Assembly (NCBI RefSeq): GCF_900090315.1
Contig: NZ_FMHZ01000002.1
Coordinates: forward strand, 6,232,501-6,296,500
Direction: 5' to 3'
DNA from: Micromonospora citrea
GTDB lineage: Bacteria > Actinomycetota > Actinomycetes > Mycobacteriales > Micromonosporaceae
Length of the DNA stretch: 64,000 bases
In this document: positions 7,825 to 18,189 of the stretch, piece after piece
Layout: each line of letters begins with the position of its first letter
Numbering within the stretch: position 1 is the stretch's first letter
The notes under the pieces: model-generated
Database searches by the model: none
Told to the model about the DNA's origin: nothing
Seen by the model: the letters and a program-made list of their open reading frames with translations, nothing else
Translations under genes and position numbers: made by a program

Positions 7825-8700
7825 ATGGCCGGCGGGCCGGAGCTACGCGAGCTGGAGTGCTTCCTGGCGCTCGCCGAGGAACTGCACTTCGGCCGCGCCG
7901 GTGAGCGGTTGCGGGTGTCGCAGAGCCGCGTCAGTCAGCTCCTCGCCACCCTGGAGCGGCGGATCGGTGGCCGGCTCGTCGACCGCACCAGCCGCCGGGT
8001 CGCGCTCACCCCGCTGGGGCGACGGCTGCTCGCCGGGGTGGGGCCCGCGTACGCGGCGCTGCGGCAGGCGGTCGAGGAGTCCCGAGACGCCGCCCGGGGC
8101 GTGCACGACGTGCTGCGCCTCGGATTCCAGGGGCACGTCGACGCGGGCATCGCCGCCGCCGTCAACGCGTACCAGGCGCCCGGCCGGCGGGTGGACCTGA
8201 CCGAGCTGCCGCTCAGCGACCCGTTCGGGGCGCTTCGGCGCGGCGAGGTGGACGCCGCGATAGTGCTGCTGCCGGTGCGGGAGCCGGGCCTGGCGCTGGT
8301 GCGGGTCTTCTCCCGGCAGCAGCAGACCGTCGCCGTGTCAGCGCGGCACCCGTTCGCCGCGCTCCCCGCCGTGGACGCCGAGCGGTTGGCGGGGCTGCCG
8401 TTGATCGGCCCGGCCACGCCCGCGCCCGAGTACTGGCGGGCCGAGCAGGCGCCCGCCGTCACGCCCGACGGCCGGTCGATCCCGCCCGGGCCGGCGGTGA
8501 CCACCCTGCAGGAGGGCATCGCGCTCGTCGCGGCCGGCCGCGGCGGCATGCTGGTGTGCCGGCGTACCGCGGGATTCCAGCCCCGCCCGGACGTCGCCTT
8601 CGTGCCGGTCACCGGGCTGCCGGAGTCGGCGCTCGGCCTGGTCGTGCGGGCGTCGGGCCCCGACGCGCGGGCCTTCGCCGCCGCCCTGCCCGCCGCGTGA
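7825..8700 (+). CDS. LysR-family transcriptional regulator
   Basis: A 291-residue protein. The N-terminal winged helix-turn-helix (ELRELECFLALAEELHFGRAGERLRVSQSRVSQLL) is followed by the linker helix and a periplasmic-binding-like effector domain from about residue 95 (LRLGFQGHVDAG). Length is normal for the family. It is transcribed away from the MFS exporter and faces a perfect T-N11-A palindrome, so it most likely senses a compound that the pump exports and regulates both genes. The inducer is unknown. Confidence 0.88.
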   Translation: MAGGPELRELECFLALAEELHFGRAGERLRVSQSRVSQLLATLERRIGGRLVDRTSRRVALTPLGRRLLAGVGPAYAALRQAVEESRDAARGVHDVLRLGFQGHVDAGIAAAVNAYQAPGRRVDLTELPLSDPFGALRRGEVDAAIVLLPVREPGLALVRVFSRQQQTVAVSARHPFAALPAVDAERLAGLPLIGPATPAPEYWRAEQAPAVTPDGRSIPPGPAVTTLQEGIALVAAGRGGMLVCRRTAGFQPRPDVAFVPVTGLPESALGLVVRASGPDARAFAAALPAA

Positions 8701-8728
8701 CCCCTCGGACGGTCGGCCGCAGCCGCCC

Positions 8729-8744
8729 CGGCCGGGCCCGGCCG
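8729..8744. terminator. Palindromic terminator between convergent genes
   Basis: The 16-bp perfect palindrome CGGCCGGGCCCGGCCG lies in the 50-bp gap between the convergent LysR and BTAD genes. It can form a GC-only hairpin in both transcripts and probably acts in both directions; no U-tract follows. Confidence 0.45.
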
Positions 8745-8750
8745 AACCGG

Positions 8751-9962
8751 TCAGGCCGGTCCGCCCCCGGCGGCCTCGACGTCGACCGGGCCGGCCCAGC
8801 TGCGCTCGAAGAGGTCGGCGAGGGCGGCCACGACGCCAGGGTTGCGGATCACCAGCGCCCCGCCGCGGCGTCCGTCGCCCGGCGCGCCGGAAAGGAACGC
8901 GATCCGCCGGTCCACCAGCACCATCCACTGCACCGGGTGTTCGGCGGCCCGGTGCCGCTCCCCGCCCTGGTGCGCCCCGGCCGACCGGGACGCAAGGCGC
9001 CGGTGGACGATCGTGCGCCACCCGGAGCCGGCGCGACCCTGCCCCGGCGGGAGACGGAGCAGGGTCTCCAGGTGCGCCCCCCGGTCGGGTTGCACGGTGA
9101 GCACCTCGTGCGCGTCGCGGGTCACGGACCACAGCCGGTCGGCCACCAGCGTCGGGTCGTCGATGCGCTCGACGTCGGTGCCGTACCGGCCGGCGGTGTG
9201 CGCGACGTCGGCCTCCGGCGGCGACGCGGCGTGGCCCCGGCGGATCGAGGCGTACAGCCGGCGCAGCTGCGGGCCCGGCTCCGTGCCGAGCTCCCGGGCC
9301 AGCCGCCGGTCCAGCGCCCGGTAGGCGGCCACCGCCTCGGCCGACCGGCCGGTGCCGTGCAGGGCCCGCATCAGCAGACCGTGCACCGACTCCCGGTACG
9401 GGTGCGCGGTGGTCAACGCGACCAGCTCGCTGACCACCTCGTGGTGCCGGCCGGCGTCGAGGTCGAGGGCGATCCGTCGGTGGAGCGCGGCCAGCCGTTC
9501 CTCGACGAGCACCGGCACGAGCGACTGCGCCAGCGGGGCCTCGCCCAGGCCGGCGAGCGGCACGGCGCCGCGCCACTGCGTCAGCGCCCGGCGCAGCAGT
9601 TCGCGGGCGTGCTCGCCGGTCGCCGCGCCGGCCGCCCGAACGAGCGCCCGGAAGCGGTGCACGTCCACCCGGTCGGGCGCGACGTCGAGCAGGTAGCCCG
9701 GCGGCCGTCCGCGCAGGTCGAGAGTGGGCAGCGCGTGGCGCAGCCGCGAGGCGTACACCTGCACGGCCTTGCGGGCGGCGGCCGGCGCGCGCTGCCCCCA
9801 GACGGCGTCGATCAGGTCGTCGACCGGCACCACCCGGCCGGGCTCCATCAGCAGCGCGGCCAGCATCGTGCGCTGCTGCGGCGCGCCCAGTGGTATCTCG
9901 GTCCCGTCCCGGGTCGCGGTGACAGGCCCGAGCAGGTGCAGATCGATGACGGCGTGTGACAT
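8751..9962 (-). CDS. BTAD (AfsR/SARP-like) regulator with PLD-like C-terminal domain
   Basis: A 403-residue protein. Residues ~1-95 form an OmpR-type winged helix (LHLLGPVTATRDG, QQRTMLAALLM, YASRLRHAL). Residues ~97-245 form a bacterial transcriptional activator domain (FRALVRAAG, YRESVHGLLMRAL, YRALDRRLARELG). In place of the NB-ARC ATPase of AfsR, the C-terminus has a segment like the PLD-like sensor of TrmB/LuxR-type regulators (VQWMVLVDRRIAFL, ALVIRNPGVVAALADLFERSW). ATG 9962 is preceded by GGGGGAGG at good spacing. SARP/BTAD proteins often activate specialised-metabolite genes; the target here is unknown. The domain pairing looks uncommon. Confidence 0.8.
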   Translation of the reverse strand: MSHAVIDLHLLGPVTATRDGTEIPLGAPQQRTMLAALLMEPGRVVPVDDLIDAVWGQRAPAAARKAVQVYASRLRHALPTLDLRGRPPGYLLDVAPDRVDVHRFRALVRAAGAATGEHARELLRRALTQWRGAVPLAGLGEAPLAQSLVPVLVEERLAALHRRIALDLDAGRHHEVVSELVALTTAHPYRESVHGLLMRALHGTGRSAEAVAAYRALDRRLARELGTEPGPQLRRLYASIRRGHAASPPEADVAHTAGRYGTDVERIDDPTLVADRLWSVTRDAHEVLTVQPDRGAHLETLLRLPPGQGRAGSGWRTIVHRRLASRSAGAHQGGERHRAAEHPVQWMVLVDRRIAFLSGAPGDGRRGGALVIRNPGVVAALADLFERSWAGPVDVEAAGGGPA

Positions 9963-10120
9963 GCGGCCTCCCCCGAAGACGGCCGCAATCCTACGGACGT
10001 CCACCGTGGACGGGATGCCAGCCGATCGTTAACCGACCGTCGCTACCGTGCCCGCCGCGGCCGGTGCCGCCGCGTCGCGACGGCACCGGCCGACGTCGGT
10101 CATCGATCACAGGGAGCGAG

Positions 10121-13078
10121 ATGAGAAACCCTCTTGCCCTGGTCACCGCGGCGGTCGTGCTGACCGCCGCCGTGCTGACCAGTGGCGCCGCGCAGGCGGC
10201 CCCCGACCCGGGCCCCGCGCCGGCCGCGGGCCGTACCGTCGGCACCGCCCAGCAACCCCAGGCGCCGGACGTGGGGGCGAAACCGCCGCCGGTCCAGCGT
10301 GCCAAGCCGTTCAAGGCGGTGCCACCCACCGGCGGGAAGCGGAAGAAGGCCGCCCCGCCGGACTTCGGGCCCGACGAGAAGATCCTCTCGGCGTACCACC
10401 GGGGGAAGCTCTCCCGCGACGAGGCGGTGCGGTACGGCCTGGCCGCGATGCGGGCGCCCGGTTCGGTGCCGACGCACCTGCGGCCCACCGGTGCGATCCG
10501 CGATCCGCAGCGCTACCTGACCTACCTGTCCATGTTGGCGGCGGACGCCGCGCCCGACGCGGCACGGAGCATCGCCCCGAGCGTCACCGCGCCGGCCGGT
10601 GCCTCCGCCGCGCAGGAGGAGTACAACGACTGCGTCGAGCCGCACGAGTACCTCAACGTCACGTTCCGGTGCCGGGCGGCCTCGGGTGATTTCCTCATCA
10701 TGTACAACATCGCCTCCGGCAGCCAGCCGGGCGTTCCCGCGAAGTTCAACGGCAACGGTCGAGCGACCGCGGTGCAGTACATGCTGAACGCGCTCAACCT
10801 CGCGGTGGCCGAGTACCGGGCGATGGGCTATCCGCTGCCGGTGCGGGAGGACAAGCCCTGGGTGCTGGTCTACGGCGTGGACGAGCTTCCCGTGATCGGT
10901 GGCTTCGGCATCGAGATCACCGCGCCGTTCGTGCTGCCGTTCGGGATGAACCAGCAGGCCACCATCCTGGTGCCGCACAGCGAGGACGACTGGGACTACA
11001 TGCCCAGGCACGAGCTGTTCCACGTCATGCAGTACCAGTACTGGGACCGCAGCGACGTCGGGATCGACTTCATCACCGACTTCCTCGGGGGCAAGGAGTT
11101 CGGCTCGATGAACTGGTGGATGGAGGCCACCGCCGAGTGGGCCGCCCACCAGACGTACGTGCGCATGCCGTACGTGCCGATCTCGGGCAGCGACAGGCTG
11201 TACGCCCGCAACGTCTACGACGTGCTGAGCAAGCCCGGCGCGGCGATCAACTCGTGGGGCGGGCTCGGCGGCGGGCCCCAGTACGGCGCGTTCCTGCTGC
11301 CGGCCTACCTCACCGAGCAGGTCGACGCGGCATTCGTGCGGCGCACGTGGGAGAGCGTCCGGGACCACGACCACCTGCCGATCGAGGCGATCCGGCACAC
11401 CGCGCAGGGCTACGGCCTCAACTTCAAGGACATGCTGCTCGGCTACCACATCGCCAACTACCGGCTGGCCAAGGCGAACGCCGCGCCCGCCCCCACGCCG
11501 GACGCGTGGCGCAACTACGGCTACACCGACGCCCACGCCGGCACGTTGTGGCGCAACGAGCTCATCGGCATCACCCCGACCGGCGACGACGGGCTCGGCT
11601 TCGCCCGGCCGGCCCGCAAGAAGCACTCCACCCCCGCCGGCACCCACGTCACGTACCAGGACATCCTGCGCAAGGGCGGCGCCGTCTACCACGACTTCTG
11701 GGCGGTGCAGAACTCCGGCGACTCCAGCTGCGGGTACTGCTCCACGCTGCTGGTCGACGTCACCAAGGACACCAACCGCAGCTCCGCGGTGGTCGTCTGG
11801 AACCGCTCCGGCGGCGGCGGGACGGAGTACCCGAGCATCCAGACCGTGCGCTACCCCGACGCGGGCGGCCTGATCACCGTGCCGAACTTCAAGTACCCGA
11901 TGGTGGCCACCCTGGTCTCCACCTGGACCGAGCTGGACATCCACTCCGAGGACGCGGCCAACAGCCCGAAGACGTTCTCCACCTACGTGGAGACGACGCT
12001 GCCGCTCAAGCCCCGCTCGTGCACGCTGCGCCCGCTCTCGGTGAAGAGCGTGGAGATCAACGTCGAGCCGCAGGGCACCTTCAACCGGTACGCGGCCAGC
12101 ACGCCGGACGGCTGGACCGGCGGCGACTCCACGTACTCGGTCAAGCTGCCGGACGGCCGGCTCGTCTGGCTCTTCTCCGACACGTGGATGGGCCCGCTCA
12201 ACGGCGACGGCACCCGGCCGGTCAGCGCGCCGCTGGTGAACAACACGTTCGTGGTGCAGAACGGCGGCAACCTGAGCACCTACCACGGCGGCACCTCGGG
12301 GTCGCCGCAGCCGCTGATGCCGCCCTCCGGCCCCGGCAAGTGGTACTGGGTCGGTGACGGCCACCTCTCCGACGGCCAGCTCCAGGTCGTCTACCAGGAG
12401 TACGAGCGGTTCGGCTCGGGCGCCTGGGACTGGCGGTTCAACCGCAACGTGGTGGCGAACTTCGCCCTGTCCAACCTGCGCGAACCGGTCAGTGTGCGGC
12501 AACTGCCGTCGGCCAGCGGGGTGGCGTGGGGCTCGGCGCTGCTGCCGGCCAGCCGCAGCATGGACGGTTTCACCTACGTCTACGGGGTCGACGACTCGCC
12601 GATCAACAAGCAGATGCGCATCGCCCGGGTCTACGGCGACGACCTGGCCGACGGCACCTGGCAGTACCACACCCCCTGGGGGTGGACGTTCCGGGAGCAG
12701 AGCTCCCGCAACCTGCTCACCGGCATCGCCAACGAGTACAGCGTCACCCCGTGGGGCGGGCAGTTCCTGCTGCTCAGCCAGGACAGCACCCAGGCGTTCA
12801 GCGGCCAGATCAACGCCTGGACGTCCTGCTCGCCGTTCGGCCCGTTCACCCAGAAGACGCCGGTCTACCGGATGCCCGAGCCCGGGCCGTACGGCAGCTA
12901 CTGGAACCCGAACGTCATCTCGTACAACGCGCACGTGCACGCGTCGCTGAGCTCGGGTGACACGTTCATCGCGTCGTACAACGTCAACAGCATGGACACC
13001 CGGATCTCGCCGGACGGGGACCACTACCGCGATCCGGGGATCTACCGTCCCCGGTTCTTCCGGTTCACGCTCGGCTGA
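10121..13078 (+). CDS. Large secreted HExxH (gluzincin-like) protein with C-terminal DUF4185-like propeller region
   Basis: A 985-residue exported protein. ATG 10121 follows AGGGAG and encodes a Sec signal peptide (hydrophobic core ALVTAAVVLTAAVLTSG, cut after AQA). The central part has HELFH at residues 297-301 and WWMEATAEW with Glu335/Glu339, a layout like secreted gluzincin metalloproteases in which the downstream Glu is the third zinc ligand. The C-terminal ~300 residues (DGRLVWLFSDTWMG, NNTFVVQNGG, WYWVGDGHLSDG) resemble DUF4185-type or glycosidase-like propeller domains. A strong terminator follows. The protease role is inferred from the motif; the substrate is unknown. Confidence 0.72.
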   Translation: MRNPLALVTAAVVLTAAVLTSGAAQAAPDPGPAPAAGRTVGTAQQPQAPDVGAKPPPVQRAKPFKAVPPTGGKRKKAAPPDFGPDEKILSAYHRGKLSRDEAVRYGLAAMRAPGSVPTHLRPTGAIRDPQRYLTYLSMLAADAAPDAARSIAPSVTAPAGASAAQEEYNDCVEPHEYLNVTFRCRAASGDFLIMYNIASGSQPGVPAKFNGNGRATAVQYMLNALNLAVAEYRAMGYPLPVREDKPWVLVYGVDELPVIGGFGIEITAPFVLPFGMNQQATILVPHSEDDWDYMPRHELFHVMQYQYWDRSDVGIDFITDFLGGKEFGSMNWWMEATAEWAAHQTYVRMPYVPISGSDRLYARNVYDVLSKPGAAINSWGGLGGGPQYGAFLLPAYLTEQVDAAFVRRTWESVRDHDHLPIEAIRHTAQGYGLNFKDMLLGYHIANYRLAKANAAPAPTPDAWRNYGYTDAHAGTLWRNELIGITPTGDDGLGFARPARKKHSTPAGTHVTYQDILRKGGAVYHDFWAVQNSGDSSCGYCSTLLVDVTKDTNRSSAVVVWNRSGGGGTEYPSIQTVRYPDAGGLITVPNFKYPMVATLVSTWTELDIHSEDAANSPKTFSTYVETTLPLKPRSCTLRPLSVKSVEINVEPQGTFNRYAASTPDGWTGGDSTYSVKLPDGRLVWLFSDTWMGPLNGDGTRPVSAPLVNNTFVVQNGGNLSTYHGGTSGSPQPLMPPSGPGKWYWVGDGHLSDGQLQVVYQEYERFGSGAWDWRFNRNVVANFALSNLREPVSVRQLPSASGVAWGSALLPASRSMDGFTYVYGVDDSPINKQMRIARVYGDDLADGTWQYHTPWGWTFREQSSRNLLTGIANEYSVTPWGGQFLLLSQDSTQAFSGQINAWTSCSPFGPFTQKTPVYRMPEPGPYGSYWNPNVISYNAHVHASLSSGDTFIASYNVNSMDTRISPDGDHYRDPGIYRPRFFRFTLG

Positions 13079-13082
13079 GTCC

Positions 13083-13118
13083 TCCGGTCGGGCCGGGGCG
13101 CGCCCCGGCCCGACCGGA
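13083..13118. terminator. Perfect 36-bp palindromic terminator
   Basis: The sequence TCCGGTCGGGCCGGGGCG is followed directly by its exact reverse complement (13101-13118), five bases after the stop of the secreted HExxH protein. The hairpin would be extremely stable. No U-tract follows, as is usual in actinobacteria. Confidence 0.8.
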
Positions 13119-13410
13119 ACCTGCGGCCGGCCGTCGGGCGGCGTCCCGCGTCCGGCCGCCGCGGGTCAGGCCGTGGCGGGCGCGCCGATCGGGCTCCACG
13201 ACGGGCTCGCGCCGGTCGCGGTCCTGGCTCTGCGGTGGAACCTCCCCGTGGTCCAGCGGACCGGACACGGTACGGGGTGCCAGGCGGTCGCCCCCGAGGC
13301 CTGGCCGAAAGCTCGCGGCCGGGGACTGGCGATTTCACCGATGCGCGGTCCCCGCCACCGACGAAGACTGATGCATGTCGATATGCCCCGACCCGCAGGG
13401 AGTGCCCGAC

Positions 13411-14307
13411 GTGTCATCACCCACCACCACCCGCCCCCGTTCCGCCGTCCGCGCCGCCGGGCTGGCCCTGGCCGCCGCCCTGGCCGCCACCGCCGCCCTG
13501 GCGGCCCCACCCGCAGCCAGCGCCGCCGACAACCCGTACGAGCGCGGTCCCGCCCCGACCGTCGCGCTGCTGGAGGCCAGTCGCGGCCCCTTCGCCACCG
13601 CCTCGCAGAGCGTCTCGTCGCTGAGCGTGACCGGCTTCGGCGGCGGGGTGATCTACTACCCGACCAGCACCAGCGAGGGCACCTTCGGCGCCGTCGCCAT
13701 CTCGCCCGGCTACACCGCCGCCTGGTCCAGCATCGACTGGCTCGGGCCGCGGATCGCCTCGCACGGCTTCGTGGTGATCGGCATCGAGACCAACACCCGC
13801 CTCGACCAGCCGGACAGCCGGGGACGACAGCTGCTCGCCGCGCTCGACTACCTCGTGGAGCGCAGCTCGGTGCGCGGCCGCATCGACCCCACCCGGCTCG
13901 CGGTGTCCGGGCACTCGATGGGCGGTGGCGGCAGCCTGGAGGCCGCCGTCGCCCGGCCGTCGCTGCAGGCCGCCGTGCCGCTCGCGCCGTGGAACCTGGA
14001 CAAGAGCTGGTCCGACGTCCGGGTGCCGACGCTGATCATCGGCGGTGAGAACGACAGCGTCGCGCCCGTCTCGTCGCACTCCGAGCCGTTCTACACCAGC
14101 ATCCCCGCCAGCTCCGAGAAGGCGTACCTGGAGCTCAACGGGGCCAGCCACTTCTTCCCGCAGACGGTCAACACGCCCACCGCCCGGCAGGCGGTGGCCT
14201 GGCTGAAGCGCTTCGTCGACAACGACACCCGCTACGAGCAGTTCCTCTGCCCGGGCCCGAGCGGCAGCGCGATCCAGGAATACCGCAACACCTGCCCGAG
14301 CGCCTGA
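13411..14307 (+). CDS. Secreted cutinase / polyester (PET) hydrolase-type alpha/beta-hydrolase
   Basis: A 298-residue exported serine hydrolase close to the Thermobifida cutinases and other PET hydrolases. GTG 13411 was preferred over the longer ATG 13375 because AGGGAG lies 8 nt upstream; a Sec signal peptide ends near ASAAD. The nucleophile Ser169 is in GHSMGG, with Asp215 in ENDSV and His247 in ASHFF as triad. The oxyanion/aromatic residues GYTAAW, PW193 and Met170 are kept, as is a C-terminal Cys pair (FLCPG...NTCPSA). It should cleave ester bonds of cutin or other polyesters outside the cell. Activity on PET is possible but not shown by sequence. It stands alone. Confidence 0.88.
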   Translation: MSSPTTTRPRSAVRAAGLALAAALAATAALAAPPAASAADNPYERGPAPTVALLEASRGPFATASQSVSSLSVTGFGGGVIYYPTSTSEGTFGAVAISPGYTAAWSSIDWLGPRIASHGFVVIGIETNTRLDQPDSRGRQLLAALDYLVERSSVRGRIDPTRLAVSGHSMGGGGSLEAAVARPSLQAAVPLAPWNLDKSWSDVRVPTLIIGGENDSVAPVSSHSEPFYTSIPASSEKAYLELNGASHFFPQTVNTPTARQAVAWLKRFVDNDTRYEQFLCPGPSGSAIQEYRNTCPSA

Positions 14308-14454
14308 CGGGCACCGGGGCGGCCGCCGCGGGCGGCCGCCCGCGGCGGCGCGTCCGGCCCCGCGATCGACTGCCCCGCCGGTGCGGAAACCGAATGGTCC
14401 CGCCGCCCGGCGGACGGAGATCGTGGTGCGTGGCGCGACGGCGTATCGAAGGTA

Positions 14455-14491
14455 TTGACGGCGGACCTCAGAAACGTACACTCCCAGTGTA
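14455..14491 (+). promoter_or_regulatory. Promoter with overlapping operator for the ABC importer operon
   Basis: TTGACG (14455-14460), a 16-bp spacer and TACACT (14477-14482) form a good housekeeping promoter. The inverted repeat TACACT-CCC-AGTGTA (14477-14491) covers the -10 box and predicted start, as expected for a repressor site. The first coding start lies about 30 bases further on, with GAGGA as ribosome site. Confidence 0.6.
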
Positions 14492-14522
14492 AATAACTGC
14501 CATCGAACTCCGAGGATGGGTG

Positions 14523-15304
<782 letters not shown>

Positions 15305-15308
<4 letters not shown>

Positions 15309-15375
15309 CCGAGCGGACCACCGGGCTCGGCGCGCTGCCGCCGCCAGCCCGCCCGGAGCGGAGCGGGGCGCGGGC

Positions 15376-15379
<4 letters not shown>
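15305..15379 (+). CDS. 24-codon bridging small ORF between the two ATPase genes
   Basis: An ATG at 15305 overlaps the LivG stop by 4 bp (ATGA), and its own TGA at 15377-15379 overlaps the LivF start by 4 bp (ATGA). It would encode a 24-residue Pro/Arg-rich peptide starting MTERTTGLGALPPP. The exact double overlap suggests that ribosomes pass through it, so it may serve translational coupling rather than make a functional peptide. It could also be chance in GC-rich DNA. Confidence 0.4.
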
Positions 15380-16098
<719 letters not shown>

Positions 16099-16125
16099 CC
16101 ACCTCGTCCCCGCATGGGAGGACCG

Positions 16126-17004
16126 TTGGACCGCTTCGTCTTCCTCACCCTCGACGGCCTGTCCAGGGGGGCGGTCTACGCGGCGTTCGCGCTGGCCCTG
16201 GTGCTCATCTGGCGGGCCGCCCGGATCGTCAACTTCGCCCAGGGCGCGATGGCCGTCGCCTGCGCCTACGTGGCCTACGGCGTCGCCGCCGCCACCGGCT
16301 CGTACTGGCTGGGGTTCGTGGCCGCGCTGGCCGCCGGGCTGCTCCTCGGCGCGCTCGTCGACGTGGCCGTGATGCGCTTCGTCGACCACGCGTCGCCGCT
16401 CAACCCGGTGATCGTCGCGCTCGGGCTGGTGCTGCTGATCCAGGCGGTGCTGGGCATGGTCTACGGCAACGAGTTCCGCCCCGCCGAGGCGCCGTTCTCC
16501 CGCACGGCGCTGACCGTCGGCGGGGTCGCCGTCCTCTCCCCGTACGACCTGTTCGTCTTCGCCGCGGTCGCGGTCGTGGTCGTCGGGCTGGCCTGGACCT
16601 TCACCCGCACGGCGGTGGGCCTGCGGATGCGCGCGGCGGCGTTCGCCCCCGAGGTCTCCCGGCTGCTCGGGGTGAACGTCGGCGGCATGCTGACCCTCGG
16701 CTGGGCGCTGGCCTCCGGGGTCGGCGCGCTGGCCGGCATGCTGGTCGTCCCCACCGAGCTGGGCCTGCACCCGCACGCGATGGACCTGGTCTTCGTCTCG
16801 GCGTTCACCGCCGCCGTGGTCGGCGGGCTGGACAGTCCACCGGGGGCGGTGGTCGGCGGCCTCGCCGTCGGCCTGGTGCTCTCCTACGTCAGCGGGTACG
16901 CCGGCAGCGACCTCACCCCGCTCGCGGTGCTGGTGCTGCTGCTGGCCGTGCTGCTGGTCCGCCCGGGCGGCCTGTTCGCCCCGGTCGCGGCGAGGCGGGT
17001 GTGA
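16126..17004 (+). CDS. livH: Branched-chain-amino-acid-type ABC importer permease (LivH-like)
   Basis: A ~292-residue membrane permease with about eight hydrophobic segments. LivH marks include GAVYAAFALALVLI, NFAQGAM near the N-terminus and AVVGGLDSPPGAVVGG near the C-terminus. TTG 16126 is preferred because GGGAGGA lies just upstream; the in-frame ATG 16114 would place that ribosome site inside the coding region. It forms the membrane channel with LivM and overlaps the LivM GTG by 4 bp. Confidence 0.88.
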   Translation: MDRFVFLTLDGLSRGAVYAAFALALVLIWRAARIVNFAQGAMAVACAYVAYGVAAATGSYWLGFVAALAAGLLLGALVDVAVMRFVDHASPLNPVIVALGLVLLIQAVLGMVYGNEFRPAEAPFSRTALTVGGVAVLSPYDLFVFAAVAVVVVGLAWTFTRTAVGLRMRAAAFAPEVSRLLGVNVGGMLTLGWALASGVGALAGMLVVPTELGLHPHAMDLVFVSAFTAAVVGGLDSPPGAVVGGLAVGLVLSYVSGYAGSDLTPLAVLVLLLAVLLVRPGGLFAPVAARRV

Positions 17005-18110
17005 CCGCCACCCGGGCGGCGACCGCGCCGAGCGCGCCGGTCACCGCCGCCGGTCCGGACGACGCGCGCCGCGTCCCGACCCTGCTGCGTCACCTCGGCG
17101 TCGCGGCCGTCGCCGCGCTGCTGCTGGTGGCCGCCAGCTACGGGCTGGAACCGTTCCGCAACTTCCAGCTCGCCACCGTGGCGGCCTACCTCTGCGCCAC
17201 CGCCGGGCTGACCGTCCTCACCGGCCTCAACGGGCAGCTCTCGCTGGGGCACGGCGCGCTGATGGCCACCGGGGCGTACACCGTCGCGCTGTGCCAGAAC
17301 GCGTTCGCCGACGCCGGGGCGACCGGCGGCTGGCTGCTGGCGGTGTCGCTGGGCGCCGCCGTCCTGGCCGCCCTCGCGGTCGGCGCCGTGGTCGGGGTGG
17401 CCGCCGCCCGGCTGCGCGGCCCGTACCTGGCCGGCGTCACCCTCGCCGTCGCGGTGGTGGTGCCGGCGCTCACCGTCACCTTCGACGGTGTCCTCAACGG
17501 CGAGCAGGGGCTGGCGGTGCCGGTCGAGCCCCCGCCGGCCGCGCTCGGCCCGTACTTCCCCTACGAGCGGTGGCAGCTCTGGGTCGCCGCGGCGGCCACC
17601 CTGCTCGCCCTGCTGCTGCTGGCCAACCTGGTCCGCAGCCGCTACGGCCGCACCTTCCGGGCGGTCCGCGACGACGAGGTCGCCGCCCGGCTCGCCGGCA
17701 TCCACGTCGCCCGCACCCAGGTGCTCGCGTTCGTGGTCAGCGCCGCCGGCGCCGGACTCGGCGGTGCCCTGCTCGCGGTGCTCGCCCAGAGCGTGTCGCC
17801 GGGGGCCTTCTCGCTGACGCTGTCGCTGTTCCTGCTGATGGCCGTCGTCGTCGGTGGCCTGGGCAGCCTGAACGGTGCGGTCTGGGGCGCCGTGCTGCTG
17901 GTAGTCCTGCCCGACCTCACCCACGCCCTGACCGAGAAGCTCGATCTCTCCCCGGCGGCGGCGCAGCGGATGGAGGGCAACCTCCCGCTGGCCATCTTCG
18001 GGGTGACGCTGGTCCTCGTCATGATCGCCGCTCCCGGCGGCGTGCAGGGCCTGCTGGCCCGGCTCGGCCGGGCCCTGGCCGCTCGCCTGCCGGGCCGGCG
18101 ACGCTCCTGA
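17001..18110 (+). CDS. livM: Branched-chain-amino-acid-type ABC importer permease (LivM-like)
   Basis: A 369-residue permease with about ten hydrophobic segments, starting at the GTG of a GTGA overlap with LivH. LivM features include NGQLSLGHGALMATGAY, RLRGPYLAGVTLA and the cytoplasmic EAA-like loop RAVRDDEVAARLAGI. The N-terminus has a ~35-residue polar extension before the first helix. It works with LivH as the translocation pore. Confidence 0.88.
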   Translation: MTATRAATAPSAPVTAAGPDDARRVPTLLRHLGVAAVAALLLVAASYGLEPFRNFQLATVAAYLCATAGLTVLTGLNGQLSLGHGALMATGAYTVALCQNAFADAGATGGWLLAVSLGAAVLAALAVGAVVGVAAARLRGPYLAGVTLAVAVVVPALTVTFDGVLNGEQGLAVPVEPPPAALGPYFPYERWQLWVAAAATLLALLLLANLVRSRYGRTFRAVRDDEVAARLAGIHVARTQVLAFVVSAAGAGLGGALLAVLAQSVSPGAFSLTLSLFLLMAVVVGGLGSLNGAVWGAVLLVVLPDLTHALTEKLDLSPAAAQRMEGNLPLAIFGVTLVLVMIAAPGGVQGLLARLGRALAARLPGRRRS

Positions 18111-18189
18111 ACCGTCCGGTCCCCCGCACGCGCACCCACCCCATCCGCCCACCACCACCCAACCGGACCGAGGAAAGGTCGGTGTCCCC

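Noticed and set aside
6192..7904. 570-codon plus-strand frame over the MFS gene
   Set aside because: Repetitive Gly/Arg/Gln translation; the minus-strand MFS protein has clear membrane segments.
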